The position numbers and the translations under genes are program-made. DNA of 64,000 nt from Monarcha castaneiventris obscurior. Lineage: Eukaryota; Chordata; Aves; Passeriformes; Monarchidae. This document shows, in pieces, positions 27,317-60,188 of the stretch. The stretch is taken from positions 3,720,001 through 3,784,000 of the forward strand of contig JAMPIT010000437.1 in the NCBI GenBank assembly GCA_026261815.1, written 5' to 3'. The notes under the pieces are model-generated. The model was not told the origin of the DNA. It made no database searches and saw nothing but the letters and a program-made list of their open reading frames with translations. Each line of letters begins with the position of its first letter. Position 1 is the stretch's first letter.

Positions 27317-27485
27317 TTTGCTGTGCAAAACAAAATATTGAGAATAAATAGTTTCTTTCTTTTTTAAAATTATTCAGTTTAAGGTCACCGGACTTTAAAT
27401 GAGTGACCCTGCAGATTTATAAGGCATTCTGCTCAGCAGTCTTTTAAATAGTCATATATGAAAGAGCCATGCTACTGGTTTGGAC

Positions 27486-27493
27486 TTGGTCCC
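27486..27493 (-). promoter_or_regulatory. Candidate miR-133 seed site in MECOM 3' UTR
   Basis: The plus strand reads TTGGTCCC, identical to nucleotides 2-9 of miR-133 as I remember it, so the transcript is complementary to the seed. It lies 23 nt past the stop codon, near the limit where ribosomes interfere with silencing. Mammalian EVI1 has been described as a miR-133 target (from memory). Confidence 0.4.
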
Positions 27494-27516
27494 ATCCTCG
27501 GTAAGACTCCGCACTG

Positions 27517-28465
<949 letters not shown>

Positions 28466-28652
28466 CTGGGATTTGGATTTCCTGTACAATGGTTGCTTGA
28501 GGTCCTCTGGCAGCTGGGAAGCATTGAAAGCTGCCAATTCAGCTTCACTGTATTGATTTTCTTCCATTTTCCTCATTTTGAGGCTATCTGTGAAGTGCCT
28601 TATGTGGTCCAAAGCCGAAAGTCCAGTCTTGTTATACTCCTCTTCTTTATAC
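28466..28652 (-). CDS. MECOM: MECOM penultimate coding exon
   Basis: This 187-bp exon encodes residues 949-1010: [20 protein letters not shown], then [40 protein letters not shown] and SQ. The [20 protein letters not shown] block is typical of EVI1. Acceptor GTTTTGGTAG|GTATAA, donor TCCCAG|GTAAAAG. It ends in phase 0. An open frame runs on for three codons past the donor before a stop, so intron retention would truncate the protein. Confidence 0.96.
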
Positions 28653-29211
28653 CTACCAAAACACCAAGGAGGTTTTAATGTCAATTAAATTATCCTCTCT
28701 GCATTCCCTCGTCTTCTCAGATTTACACTTCTGAGCAATTTCTCCCTTTTTCACTTTCATAAGCCACCTTGCCTTATGGAACGGTGATCCTGAAGTAAAA
28801 AGAATTCCCTTTTCTATTCTAAAGAAAGGGCAGTTGAGTGGGGGAGGGAGAGTTTGTCTCTCTCATGGTGTCTCCACAGCCTTCCGCAAGGCCGTTATGA
28901 GAGATCCAGGACGGTTCACGGAGCAGATAACGTCTCTCCCATGGAACTGTCTCACCCTGCTTCCTGTCTCACCCAGAACCTCACAATAGCTCCCCAAACA
29001 CAGTCAATTTTCCTATCAAGGGCTCCAGACTGCACGAAGAGGCTGAAAGCAGGGCTGGTGTTGACCCAAACACAGACGCACGTTGCTACTGTAAGTGGGA
29101 AGCGGCTGCTCCGGACTGGTTCCCACGGCACCGGTTTGGTGCTGGCACTCTTGTATGGTTTATTGTTTTTATTCCGCCTATCGGGCACACCAATACTCGG
29201 AAGGAACCAAC
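28653..29211 (-). other. MECOM intron
   Basis: A 559-bp intron, the shortest in the window, with GTTGGT...TTGGTAG ends. The long plus-strand open frame at 28854-29603 crosses it and the acidic exon and is an antisense shadow. Confidence 0.9.
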
Positions 29212-29448
29212 CTGCCAGGGGAAGCTTTGCAGTTCATGTCCAAAGTACTCGTTTCCTCATAATCCTCCTCGGGAGTGCCCTCATGCATGTCACTTGTCAC
29301 GGGCTCTTTGACTGCTTTCCCTGCCATTTCGCTCTCTTCATCTTCTTCATCCATCATTACTTCATCTTCTGCCTCCTCGTCGTCCAACAGATCCGAGTTC
29401 TGGCTGGCTACCATGGCTTTTTCATCCTTAAAGTGGCTGCCATTCATT
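29212..29448 (-). CDS. MECOM: MECOM exon: acidic domain
   Basis: This 237-bp exon encodes residues 870-947 plus two bases of Arg948. It starts [20 protein letters not shown] and runs into a strongly acidic stretch ([20 protein letters not shown]), then [20 protein letters not shown] and MNCKASPG. The acidic domain after the last finger is a known feature of EVI1. Acceptor GTACTTTCAG|AATGAA, donor CTGGCAG|GTTGGT, a weaker donor than its neighbours. Confidence 0.96.
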
Positions 29449-36774
<7,326 letters not shown>

Positions 36775-36941
36775 CTGCAGGTGTAGCGCTCCTTGCCCTT
36801 GCGCAGCAGGGTCTCGGGGAGGGCGCTGGGAGGTGCACGGAAGTTGAACATGGATGGCACCGACTGGATCAGCTCGCTGGCCTCCGGCTTCAGGGCGCTG
36901 AAGCTCTCCAGCTTCTCGGCCATGTTCTCTATAGCTGACAC
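36775..36941 (-). CDS. MECOM: MECOM exon: conserved linker and start of zinc finger 8
   Basis: This 167-bp exon encodes residues 683-737 plus two bases of Arg738. It begins [20 protein letters not shown], passes through [12 protein letters not shown], and ends in KGKERYTC, where C737 is the first ligand of finger 8. Acceptor CTGCTGCAG|GTGTCAG, donor ACCTGCAG|GTAGCC. The first codon is GTG (Val) where I remember Met (ATG) in mammals. The exon and its 3' flank are much more GC-rich than the surrounding introns. Confidence 0.96.
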
Positions 36942-39900
36942 CTGCAGCAGGAGAGAGCACAGAGCCCACCAAGGTGAATATCCCCTCGGATTTCCGCCCC
37001 CACCGGGAACCCAAAATACAAGAACATCTACTGATAAGTGAAAGGAAAAAAGCAAAAAAAGCCAATGTGGAGGTGCAGTCTCGAAAATTATGGGGCATGA
37101 GGGTAATAATCAGCCAGTGTTCATTTCTTCTTATTTTTAAGCCCCAGCTTCTACAGAATTCCAGGTTTTGCAGTCATGCTCTGTGGTTGTGTGCCTACAA
37201 GTCTATGCACCCCATCTACAGAAATCATTGAATATTTTTTACCAAATGAACAGAAATAATGACTGAATGCCTACTTTGTTTTGGTTTTTTTTTTAAGGAC
37301 TTGCAGAGGACACATATCACATTGGAAACCTTATGAACACTCTAGCTCAACCAAGGGCTGCAACAATCCAGTTCCAAAGAGGCTCCATCAATGTCCCAGC
37401 CACATCCAACCATCAAGTCCAGTGTTCTAGCCCATCATAGCCAAAGACCATTAGATAAACACAGAAGAAATGAAGCTTTGGTGCTCTGTATTCACATTGC
37501 CTGTTAGACGTCTATCCTATTTTTCCACCTCTTAATATTCTTGCTCTACCTTTAGTTGCTTGTAAATCCTTTGTGCTCTGGGATGTTTCCACTCTTGATT
37601 AGCTGTCTGTAATTTGCACGGAGTGGGGATTAAATAATTTCTGGGGAACAGTTTCCTCTAAGGTGTCTGGAACAGACCAAGAAAAGCTCCTCCAAAACCT
37701 CAAACATTGCCACTTGAAGAGTTCAAGAATGCTGCTGAGCCTACTGACAGGTGAGAATAACCATCCACCTCTCCATAACACCACAAATAAATGAAAGAAA
37801 ATAAAGCCAAGCTCTCACCTACAGAGCACAAAACCCACAGCATGAGCCCTGTGCAAGATCTTGCTTTTGATGAGGAAGGAAATTATATGAAAGACAAGAT
37901 GCTGAACCCTTCTCAGCTGGAACACCTCCACAAACTTCTTCAAAATCCATAAAAGGTTGCTCTGATTGTTGGAAAACTGAAATCTTAATTGGAAGAACTG
38001 GGCATTTTTGCAGGTTTATTTATTTTCACTGGCAGAATGACACGGTTGTCTCCTGGAATGACTATTTCCATGCTGGTTAGCTCTGCCTTTGGGCTGGCTT
38101 GGTTTTTTTCCCTTTAGCCTGTAGTCTGCCCTCTCATTTCATGCTCAGATTCCTAATGCTGAGTACAAATTGCAACGTACAGGGTACCACTGCCAATTTG
38201 CCAAATGTCTTTCATCAAACACGGTGGAAAAAAATAAAAAATCTCAGAGGGGAGTCAAGATACATTTACTTGTCAGGCAACAAATGTGAAAGCATTGCGA
38301 GGCAGTAAGGGCTGTAAGCTCTGGGGTTTGATTCATAATCACTCAGCTGCTAAAACATTCTCCACAGATGCAACTGGACAGCACATTTGTCAATATGAAG
38401 GATTTTGACATGTACTGATCACAGGCATGAGATATGTAATGATGATGCTGCTGGGAGAGGAGGTAATTCTATCTCGGCACCAAGATGTCATTATCAGCCC
38501 ATACACCTCAACATTACCATATATTTCCTTTTATACGACTTCATCTTCTCCTTCAGTCAGAATTGATTCTTAAAGCTTTTAAAATAGTCATCCCACTGCC
38601 TTTAATTCCTTCTAATTGTTCCCCACAAAAATTCACTCATCTATTTTACAACTGCTGAAAATAAATGGTTTGAATGAAAAATGCCCTTTGGCCTTCGGGC
38701 TGATTAGCAATGACAGGACAGTGCATGGGTTATGATATCACATATTTATGGTGAAGAATAATAAGGGTACTGAGAAGTATAATAAATGTTTTATTTATGT
38801 ATATTTAATATTCAAGTCCATTTCATTATCTAGTGGGTTTAAATCATTTTTGGATCACAATTTCTCATGCACATGGTCCCCTCCAGTAATATATTAAAGC
38901 AACTATTTTCCCCTTTACATTCAAAATGGCTTAGTCATGCTGATTTTTTTTTTTTTTAGTTCTTATTTCCAGGATTTTGCAGAGTAGAAACTGAGACAGA
39001 CTCTTGTTTAATGCACAGCGAAGCAGATCAGCCCTACCTCCAACACTGCCTCCAGGATTACATCAGTCCCAAAATAGGTATGAAATCAGCACCTAATCTT
39101 AAATCCCTCATCCAGAGGAAACACGAGCACTTCCAATTATTTTAAAGTATTACTCGCTTTCTAAAAATATGTTTCTCACCATAGGAATGACTATTGTGCT
39201 TGCTGTTTTGCTGGTTTTGCTTTTTTTTTTAAAGCCTGACTTATGTGGTGACCTGGTATGATTTATGTTTTTCAAGAACTGCACCAGCGCCACTGGGAAG
39301 TGTTTGACCTCACAGCTTTGCTGATCCAAGGCACTGTCACTCCACCACTATCAGGATAATTATAGCTGGCACTATCTGCTGGAGGTAAGGCTCCCAAGAA
39401 CCAAAAATGGGGCATTTTCTTAAGAAGTCCTGGAGCATGTCGGTGCTCAGAGCCTTCAGGATGCAAATTCCTATAGTGAGATGGGTTCCTAGGCTGTGGG
39501 GGCATTTTACAGCCCATGAAATCCTGCAGCCCTGATCCACAGCATGCTGTCCATCACCTCCAGTGCAGGCAGACAGCCCCTGCTCACCAGCCTGCTTGGA
39601 AAATACCAGCTGAGCAGTCATAAATCTGGGGGGTTTGCATTGAGGACTAACTCAGACACCAAAATCAAGCAGGAATTCTAAACTGGCAAGTTGTGCTTTT
39701 GGAAGCTGGTACCCAGAGCCAAGCAGTGGCTCCGGGGGACACTCAGGAGGGTGGGCAAGGGGCAGAGGTCCCCACTATCACACACCAGCCCAGAGAGGTG
39801 GAAGAGCATCAACTGGAGGCTGCATCTCAGTTACGACATTGAACATCCATTGGCTGCTGCTCCCATTCGCTTGGCTAAACCTTTTCAGACTCATTTATAT

Positions 39901-42900
39901 TTTTGTCAAGGAGAGTTCACCAATTTAATTAGGTACCTATGAAAAGATACTGGCTTTTGTTCCTCTTAAGCCTTTTGCCTGATATTTTATGTGGGGTTTT
40001 TTTTTTGTATTGTTATCACTAATGAATAACCATTCCTCATTCAGGTTCTGCTCGCCATTCATGGGCTCACGGAGCTGGGGCACAGCTCCCTCAGGCATTT
40101 TTTTCCCAGCTGAAAAAATCAAAATCTACTTAGCCTCTTTTTGAATGGAAGCTGTTCCCTACCTCTGATCATCATTGTTGCACTTTTCTGTGTCTTTTCT
40201 AATTCTACTATGGCCTTTTCGAGAGCAACTTCAGCTGTATTCAAAACCTGAAGGCAGTATAACATAATGATGTTTTCAATTCCTTTCTGCTAAGCACTCA
40301 GGTGATATTTTCATAAGACTGCCAACTTCAAGATCTTTTTCCTGAATGACAGGAGGTAAAAGTCACACTTTCCCCTTGCTATTATTGGGTATTTACTGAC
40401 ATTGACTTTTATTGCTGCTTTAATCCTGGTGACTCAGCTTTCTCTGAATCTTCTGCAAAATCTTCATCGTCAGCTCTGGATTTGGCTACTCACAGTAAAC
40501 AGTCACAAACTCCACTCTCTGCCTGATCCCCCTCCTTCCTATGGCATTTACAGACACATGCCACAGTTCAGAGCCCAGTGACACCCCAAGGAGGACCCAC
40601 TGGTAATCTTCAATGATTGTAAAAATCACTACTCTGTACTTACCCTTTCCCCCCTTCTTTTTTTTATGACTAAATATTAACCCAGGAGATGACTTTCCTT
40701 CTGATGAAAATCTGTCTTCCAGCTGAAACGCAACTGGAGTAGCTCTTCTTCCTTCCAAACACTGTTGCTGCTGATGGCAAGGCCAGACCTGCCTCCACAG
40801 GAGCTCTGTTGGCCATGGAGATGCTACTGGTCCTCAATCCACCAAACTCCTGGAGAGAGGTGTTAGTGACTGTGTCTGTCCTGGGGGTTGGGTAGGTGCT
40901 CATGGTCACCTCATCCCTCCAGGGATGGTCCCTGGGACCACCAGGGAGGCAGGTGTGTAGCCAAAGCCACCAGCTGTGCTTTCAGGGGGTTCTGCACTCC
41001 AACCCAACACCCAAAGGCTGTGGTGATCCCTGAATGGGGCACGGAGGAAAAAGCACTGCTTGACCCTGAGGATGGGATTAATCTAATTGCCATGCCCATG
41101 GAGAAAGCTCTCTGAGGAGGCAGGAGAGGGAGAAGATCCTATTACATATTTTACATACAGCTATTGCCTTTTGGATGAGTCACGTGCGCTCCTAATCTGC
41201 GATCAGTGAATGACAGTGTTTTATATAGAACAGTAACTTTTAATTTACATATATAAGAGTTGTTGATTCTATCTGTGTCCAGATGTCTGGAAAAGGAAGC
41301 AGCTTTCCCCCACCTCCCTGAGAGGCTATTAACCTCCGACTGACGCAAACTAATGTGCAGTCACAATTCCCCAGCTCCGACTCAAAAATGCAGACATTAC
41401 CATAATCGGCTAAAACAAGTATTTATAAACATTTCAGTGGGCAAGATATCATCAGCAGGGGCCCTGAACATTTGTCTTAAAATTTATTAACCAACCCAAG
41501 AAAAAGTGGCATAAATAAAGCAACGGTTTGCCGTTGCTGCTTTTTAAGAATAACCTGATGATATGAAATAATCTCTCAGACAATGTCATGAATTACATGA
41601 CCTCATGTTTTACAAACATGACTCCTTCATTGCTGCTATCACAAAAACAACTGACTTTATGGCCAGACCTCATGGGAAAAAAAAATGTTCAAGTGTTTGC
41701 TTTCTATTTTTACTACTGTTATTTGGGGAACTCTTCAAAATCCTACCGCTAAAGCTCAGGATTTCTCCCTCCCCCAGCTGAAGTTATAATGTTGCCTCTA
41801 AAAACTGCAATTTGTGAATCATGTTGTCTTGAAACTGTGTGTATTTGGACATCCAGCCCTGGAACTTGGCTGAGTTATATTCACGTTCAAGAGACCCATC
41901 ACACGTGGCTGAACTTTATGAAGCAGTAGCGAGAAACTCCTGCTGATCTGCAGTTTGGTTCCAGAATAACTTGACTTGTATGAATGCAGTTGGTGGGGAT
42001 TAAGCTCAGTTAACAGAATGGATCATGTCCTAAAAATAAGCCCAGTAAAATAAAAGCTTTTTTAATGCATTCACCAAATTCCTTTTCATTCATCTGTAAA
42101 ATTGTTTTAATTATTTACAGTGGTTCTTCATAAAGCAAATTATGTCTGCCTATAATTACACAACCTCTTTATAGCAACCTTCTCCTGATGGGACCAAAAT
42201 GGGATAAATAGATCAAATTAATCCTGATCCATTCAAGAGAAGGTGCTGCCCATTGATTTGCACCACAAGGCACCTGCCAAACAACGAAAAGCAATCTCAA
42301 ATAATCTTGAAATATATGGCACATGCAACTGGGAATTGAGATGGAAAGGTTTGTGTGACATAACCAAATCTCTCAAGATGGAGATTCATCCATGAATCAG
42401 CATCCTGCTCAGTCCCTTCATGTTTTAAACATCTATTTATGCTGGAGCTACACAAAGCATGAGCACGGCCAGGAGGCGTACACTCACAAAGGAGCAGGAT
42501 GATGGAAATTTGAGGACCAAGCCAAAGTCAAGGAAATCAGAAGAAACAGACTGCACTGAGTTTTTCAACTTCCCAAACTTGCTGAAGCAAAGCCATTTTT
42601 CTGAGAGCAGAGGATTAAGGGTGCCTGCGCCAAATCACAAATCCTACTACGGCCCCCTCATGTCCTACACAGAATTTCCCACAGAAAATATTTGGGAATT
42701 ACGTCCTGTACTCTCCAAGTCTTGCATGCAACCCCACCTCCTGCTTGCTGAGCTCCTGCAGCACCCCTGGGTGCTCACAGCAGTCCTTCAGTGCCTGCTC
42801 AGCTCCTTCCAGCTCAGGCTCCCAGAGCATCTTTGCAGCTGCATGAGCCAGCGCTTCCCAGGAAGAAAGTGAGATTAAAATCTACGTGTGTACACAGAGC

Positions 42901-43969
42901 AAAGGTCCATCACTGCCCTAGAAGTGTGCCATGGAGCAGAGGGCAGGGCTCAGAGCCCATCTGCAGGGGCAGCAGCTCCGGGGGCTCTGGCAGCAGCCCC
43001 GGGCAGGGACGCACGTGTGGAGGAGCACGAGGAGATCTCAGAGCTCAGCTTGCAGAATTCTGGCTCTGCCTGGTGAAATGAGTCCAGGTCGCAGTGAGAG
43101 AGATGAGCAGGAGTGAGTCAGGACCCCAGCCACTGCCTCCTGGCTCCAGCTCTCCCCTCCAAAGCCCAAAGGTTGGGGAAATCTGGGGCAAGTATTTATG
43201 GGTTCGGCGCTGCAGCTGAGGAGCCGGCAGTGCGAGAGCAGAACACGGCGTTACTGGAGTTGCATCTGCAAAAGCAGTTGCTGTGGTTCTTTTTTTTTTT
43301 TCTTCTCATGAACAATTTAGATGTATTAAAAACAAGGTTTTATAAAAATAGAAGAGAAAGCCCAAATTTATCCCATAGTACACTAAAAGCACAATTCCTG
43401 TTCATGTAAGAAGGATGATGTAAGTATACACAGAGGACAAATTTGACCTAAACACAGCAAATAAATGGGTGTTTTATTTCTGCTTTAAGCACTGCAATGA
43501 GCAATTAGGCTCAAAATTTCAAAGCTATTAAAGTGACTATTAAAGTGACTAACTCCCACCGAAGTCAAGGGAGAGAGAAACATTAAATCCTCTCAGGCTC
43601 TGTATTTTAATGCAGATTAAATATTTATTAACTATTGCAATCTAACAAGATTTCAGCCTGAAAATTTCACTGCAATCTCTGAAGAAAACAGCTTGGAACA
43701 ATCTCAGTCACATATAAACAAAGACTGCATTCTACAGCCCTCACTCAGGTAAAGCTCCCATTGCCTTCACCAAACAAAACCACCAGGATCAGGTATGTAA
43801 AAATAAAGCCAATTTGACATAAGAGCATATTTATCTGCTACAGCTACAAGACCCTGTAGGAAAGAGTGGCATGCTCCATAATTGAGTGGTAAGTTATCTT
43901 TCATATTATATTTTTCTTATGCAATTTATTTCACAGTGATTAAATCAAAAATATAAGCAATGAACTTAC
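36942..43969 (-). other. MECOM intron, 7 kb, with candidate enhancer
   Basis: The largest intron in the window, between the microexon and the finger 8 exon, with GTAAGT...CTGCAG ends. It holds the candidate element at 41.16-41.55 kb. An AT-rich stretch at about 38.4-38.95 kb has a similar texture. GC-rich unique sequence at 42.7-43.1 kb has overlapping open frames that match no family. Confidence 0.85.
41155..41545. promoter_or_regulatory. Candidate intronic enhancer / conserved non-coding element
   Basis: This block has features common in conserved vertebrate enhancers: overlapping AP-1 and E-box like words (TGAGTCACGTG near 41176), several TTTATAAA/AATTTA words, a CAGATGTCTGG, and near the end an 8-bp inverted repeat (AGCAACGG, loop TTTG, CCGTTGCT) at 41519-41538. 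It sits in the 7-kb intron between the microexon and the zinc-finger 8 exon. Conservation is inferred from texture only. Confidence 0.35.
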
Positions 43970-43996
43970 CCAAATTCTTTGATCAGGCAATTGGAA
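43970..43996 (-). CDS. MECOM: MECOM 27-bp alternative microexon
   Basis: A 27-bp segment on the minus strand translates as FQLPDQRIW, in phase 0 on both sides. It is flanked by GCTCCCAG upstream and GTAAGTTC downstream, a strong donor. Mammalian EVI1 has an equivalent nine-residue insert (FQLPDQRTW from memory) between FHPQ and SAIENM, which is alternatively spliced; here only one residue differs. It lies 2.85 kb from the preceding exon and 7.03 kb from the next. Match of peptide, phase, position and splice sites makes chance very unlikely. Whether this species includes or skips it cannot be read from DNA. Confidence 0.93.
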
Positions 43997-46973
<2,977 letters not shown>

Positions 46974-47660
46974 TCAGTCTCAGATATTAATAATTATACA
47001 GCTACTCAGGTTTAAAAGAGGCAATTACATATTAAGCAATTTGTTTCCAGAAGATAACAGTAAAAGATAAGGGAGGACACTCAAGTCTTGATTCCTACAC
47101 ACAGCTCATTACGGCCAGGGTGGGGCTGGGCATCACCATTAAAGTAATTATACCATTTATATATATAGGGAATAATCCCATTTCAAAAGATTGATAACAA
47201 TTGTAACAGGAACCAAAGACTAACTGCCAAGCACTTTCATAAAGAAATAAGGCAACTGAGCGTGCTCTTCACTAAGAGAAGAGGAATTCAAGGCAGCAGA
47301 GCCTTCAGCAGCAGGTCCCTTGCCATCTGTCCATACATGACATCACAGCCTCCACCCTGGAAACCTCCCCCTGTGCACAGCCAAGGACAAGCAGGGCAAG
47401 AAAGATGGGCCATTAGGAAAACACTGAATCTTGAGGTGACAGCAACAAAAATTGCAATTCACTTGTGGCAGCAAAACCCAGCGTGGGGAACTCTGAAACA
47501 GCGTGGAAATCTGAGGTTTTTGCTTTTTCTGTTACTGCTGTGCATGGTTTCATGGATGGATCGTGTTGTCTGTGTGCAGATGTAACTCATGGCAAAGGGA
47601 GGCTCAGTAATAACTGGCCTTGTGCTGTGCTGCCAGAATTTGTACAGATTTCACTAAAAT

Positions 47661-47747
47661 CACAGAAACGTAGGCTCACAGAATGGTTTGGGTTGAAAGG
47701 GACCCTAAAGATCATCTAGTTCCAACCCCTCTGCCCTGGGCAGGGGA
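47661..47747 (-). mobile_element. CR1 LINE 3'-end fragment
   Basis: The plus strand shows CTCACAGAATGGTTTGGGTT, GAAAGGGACCCTAAAGATCA and TCTAGTTCCAACCCCTCTGC, the reverse complement of a typical CR1 3' end. It lies in the intron between the large exon and the 88-bp exon. Confidence 0.85.
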
Positions 47748-48329
47748 GTTTGCAACGCAATTTAATTAGTTGGTAATGCAGGGCCATAAAACATGGATCA
47801 TTATTTCAGCTGCTTCAGGCATTTTAAGCGAATATTATACAAAGAAAACTTATGGTCTAACACAGATATCAATCTGGCATGAATAAAACCATCTCACTAA
47901 ACAGCATCATATCCTGTTTCTTCATAATGCAGACTTGTTGTCTTATGCACCAGCATTCTCCAAAAACTTTGCCCACAGCATTTCTTTTTCAGATAAAGTA
48001 ATAAATTAACATAATTTACTTGGCCATAATCTTTTTTTGTTTTAACAAGAGGCTGTAAAGTCAGTCATTTATATTACAGACAAATATTTCTATGGCTAAT
48101 ATTTCTCTAAACTAATTTAGATACGTGACTTTGACTGGTTACAGATATAAGAGCAGGAAGGGCAAATGGATGCAGGTGAAATTCAGATCCCAGTGAGATC
48201 CATCTCAGCTCTGCTGGGAAACACCAGGAGGTCTGGATTTTACCACTGTTTTTTAAAACCTCAGCTCACTGACCATGAGCACCTGTCAAAGCCAACAATG
48301 AGGCTCCCACTGGTTTTACAAGGTAGATC

Positions 48330-48452
48330 ATGGATGGGGATCTGCACAGCCTGGGGTAGTGGAAGGTGTCCCTGCCCATGGCAGGAGGGTGGAATGAGAT
48401 GAGCTTTAAGCTCCCTTCCAACCCAAGCCTTTCTGGGAAGATTCTATGACTA
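48330..48452 (+). mobile_element. CR1 LINE 3'-end fragment
   Basis: The plus strand shows GGTGTCCCTGCCCATGGCAG, a degraded GGAATGAGATGAGCTTTAAG, CTCCCTTCCAACCC and the terminal GATTCTATGAC. It lies about 650 bp from the donor of the large MECOM exon, antisense to the gene. Confidence 0.8.
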
Positions 48453-49104
48453 AGGAGCCCACTGGGGAGGCTTTGTACAGACAAGGATGCCGTGCCTTCA
48501 ATTCTATGCATGAAATGCCTGAAAAAATCAACCCAGTACTCAAATAATGGTAAAAAAGGGCAGAAATCATTCTCAATTTCCGTATCTTTAATACACTTCA
48601 GGGCCAATGTGCTTCTTTGTTGCACTTATGAGACACTCCTCTTGAATTCAAGAGGAACTGGCAAGGTGGAGTACAAGGGGTACCCTGGGAGAGGCACTGT
48701 TATCTCCAGGGGAAGTCAGAGTGGGCAGAGTTTCGGAAGAAAATGAATTTCCGGCAAACAAGTGACATCAAATACACATCAAAAAAACAAACTCAATTCA
48801 ATACTGCAGCCAACTCATTTATGGGTAAGAGAATATACTCAACCTCTGCATGTCAAGCTATGCAGGTTAAACTAATGACTCATGGCAACGAGGGCTTGCT
48901 AATTGCAGCATTACCGGCCCCATGGCTCACTTGGAGCAGCTGGGATGTGAGGAGGGATGTGCAGGTCAACGTGTGGCCTGGGCCCCCCCATGCCTTGGCA
49001 GTGGGATGGCACCTGCAGGGACACCAGGAGAGGGACAGGGTGGCAGCCCTGGCAGACCTGGCTGCCTGTACCAAAGGATGCTGGAAGGCAGCAGAGTCTG
49101 TTAC

Positions 49105-50467
49105 CTGTAAATGGGATCCATAAAGAACGGGGTGGGCCTGGCGTGCTGCAAAGAGGACTCCGAAGCTTTCCTTTGCTCGAGGTCTCCTCCTTTCTTCTCT
49201 CCAAAGACGTGGTTTTTCCGAGGCTCGGCTTGTTTTGTGCTGCTGGCTCGGCTTCGGCTGCCCATGCTGAGATCCAGGGGCTGGTCCTGGCTGGATGCAG
49301 AGGGGGCTGCTGGCTTTGAGGGGATGGGAGTAAGTGGCTTCTCCTCCTTACGTTTTATGGTGAGGTCAAAGGGAGACTCAGAGCTTCCCTTTGGGATCTT
49401 CTTTATTTCACTGGGTGATTGGGGCTCCACTTTCAAGGGTAACGGTCTCAAGTCTCTATCAGGAAATGGATACATTGATTGAGAGAATGCTGGAAAAAAC
49501 GGGAGGGGAAACATGGAAGGGTAAGGTAAGGCTCCGACTTTTTTGTCTTGCAGCCCCACAAGTCCTGTTGAACCAAAGTACTTTTCAGCAATAGAAGCAA
49601 TAGCCTTTATAGAATCATTCACCGCTCCTGACACCGCAGTCTGCTCCTCTAAGGATGGTGAGAAAATGGAATGATTGCTGTGGTCTTTCTTATTATTTAT
49701 TGACGCCAGGCTCTGCAGAGAGCTTACTTTGTCTTTGAACATTTTACCATTTTCTTTAAATTTCTCTTTCTCACTTTCAATGTCACTTTCCAGATCAGAG
49801 CCCGAGGTGGTTTCCAGGTCACTGCCACTGGGGGTACTGACATCGTCAAGGTCAAGGTCACTACTCTCTGACTGGTCACTGAGTTTCTCATGCGGCCTCT
49901 CTTCAGAGGACCCTTCTGGTTGAAGCTCCACTGGCTTATTCTCCCCTACTGATGGTTGTTTATTTAGTGCCTTCAAAATATCCTGGGTGGCTGGCAGTAT
50001 CTGAGGATTTTTCATGAGGGGACTTTGGCTTTTGTTTGTCTGATCTGTGCTCGGAAGTCCTTTAACAGGAGAACTAGTAGGTAGCAAAGGTGGCCTGTGG
50101 TACAAGCCTGAAGGAAACAGACCGGGGAAGCTAAAAGAAAATCCAGGAGCTGTTGGAAAGGTAAGACCAGCAGGATGCCTATTGGCTCCAAAATAGTCAG
50201 CAAGGCCCGGATTTGCATGATTCATATTAACCATGGACGTTTTATCCATAGCTGGGGTTCCAGGAAGAGAAATGCCTTGGCCAAAAAATCCTCCTGCTGC
50301 AAAATGGTTCTTGCCCTCACAAAATCTCCTGTGTTTATTTAAGGAAGACGTAGTGCTGAACATTTGTCCACAGTCTTTGCACTTGATTTGGGTTCTGCAA
50401 TCAGCATGCATGCGCTTATGACGACAAAGGTTTGAAAACTGAGTATAGGATTTATGGCAGACCTCAC
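49105..50467 (-). CDS. MECOM: MECOM large exon: zinc fingers 6-7, repression region, CtBP motifs
   Basis: This 1363-bp exon is the largest in the gene and encodes residues 190-643. It holds finger 6 (C190, C193, H206, H210) and finger 7 (C219, C222, H235, C239, ending in Cys). A proline/phenylalanine-rich stretch follows ([19 protein letters not shown]). Next comes a serine/acidic tract ([20 protein letters not shown]), then the conserved block [20 protein letters not shown]. Two CtBP-binding motifs are visible: PFDLT at 555-559 and PLDLS at 586-590. In the known protein these motifs recruit CtBP for repression. The exon ends [13 protein letters not shown] with Arg644 split. Acceptor TTTACATACAG|GTGAGG, donor TTACAG|GTAACAG. 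No internal stop or frameshift. Confidence 0.98.

Positions 50468-60188
<9,721 letters not shown>

Larger units (their letters stand above)
25975..27516 (-). other. MECOM: MECOM 3' UTR (3' boundary inferred)
   Basis: The region after the stop codon is very AT-rich with several ATTTA-type and T-run elements on the transcript strand, typical of an unstable regulatory transcript. Candidate poly(A) signals (AATAAA on the minus strand) are seen near 25994 and near 26191-26200. The 3' end is placed just past the distal signal. The true end could be the proximal site or further downstream. Seed-complementary sites for miR-133, miR-22 and miR-1/206 lie inside it. Confidence 0.75.

Noticed and set aside
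42459..43116. Overlapping open frames in a GC-rich intronic stretch
   Set aside because: They match no family, sit within the MECOM intron antisense to it, and reflect base composition.
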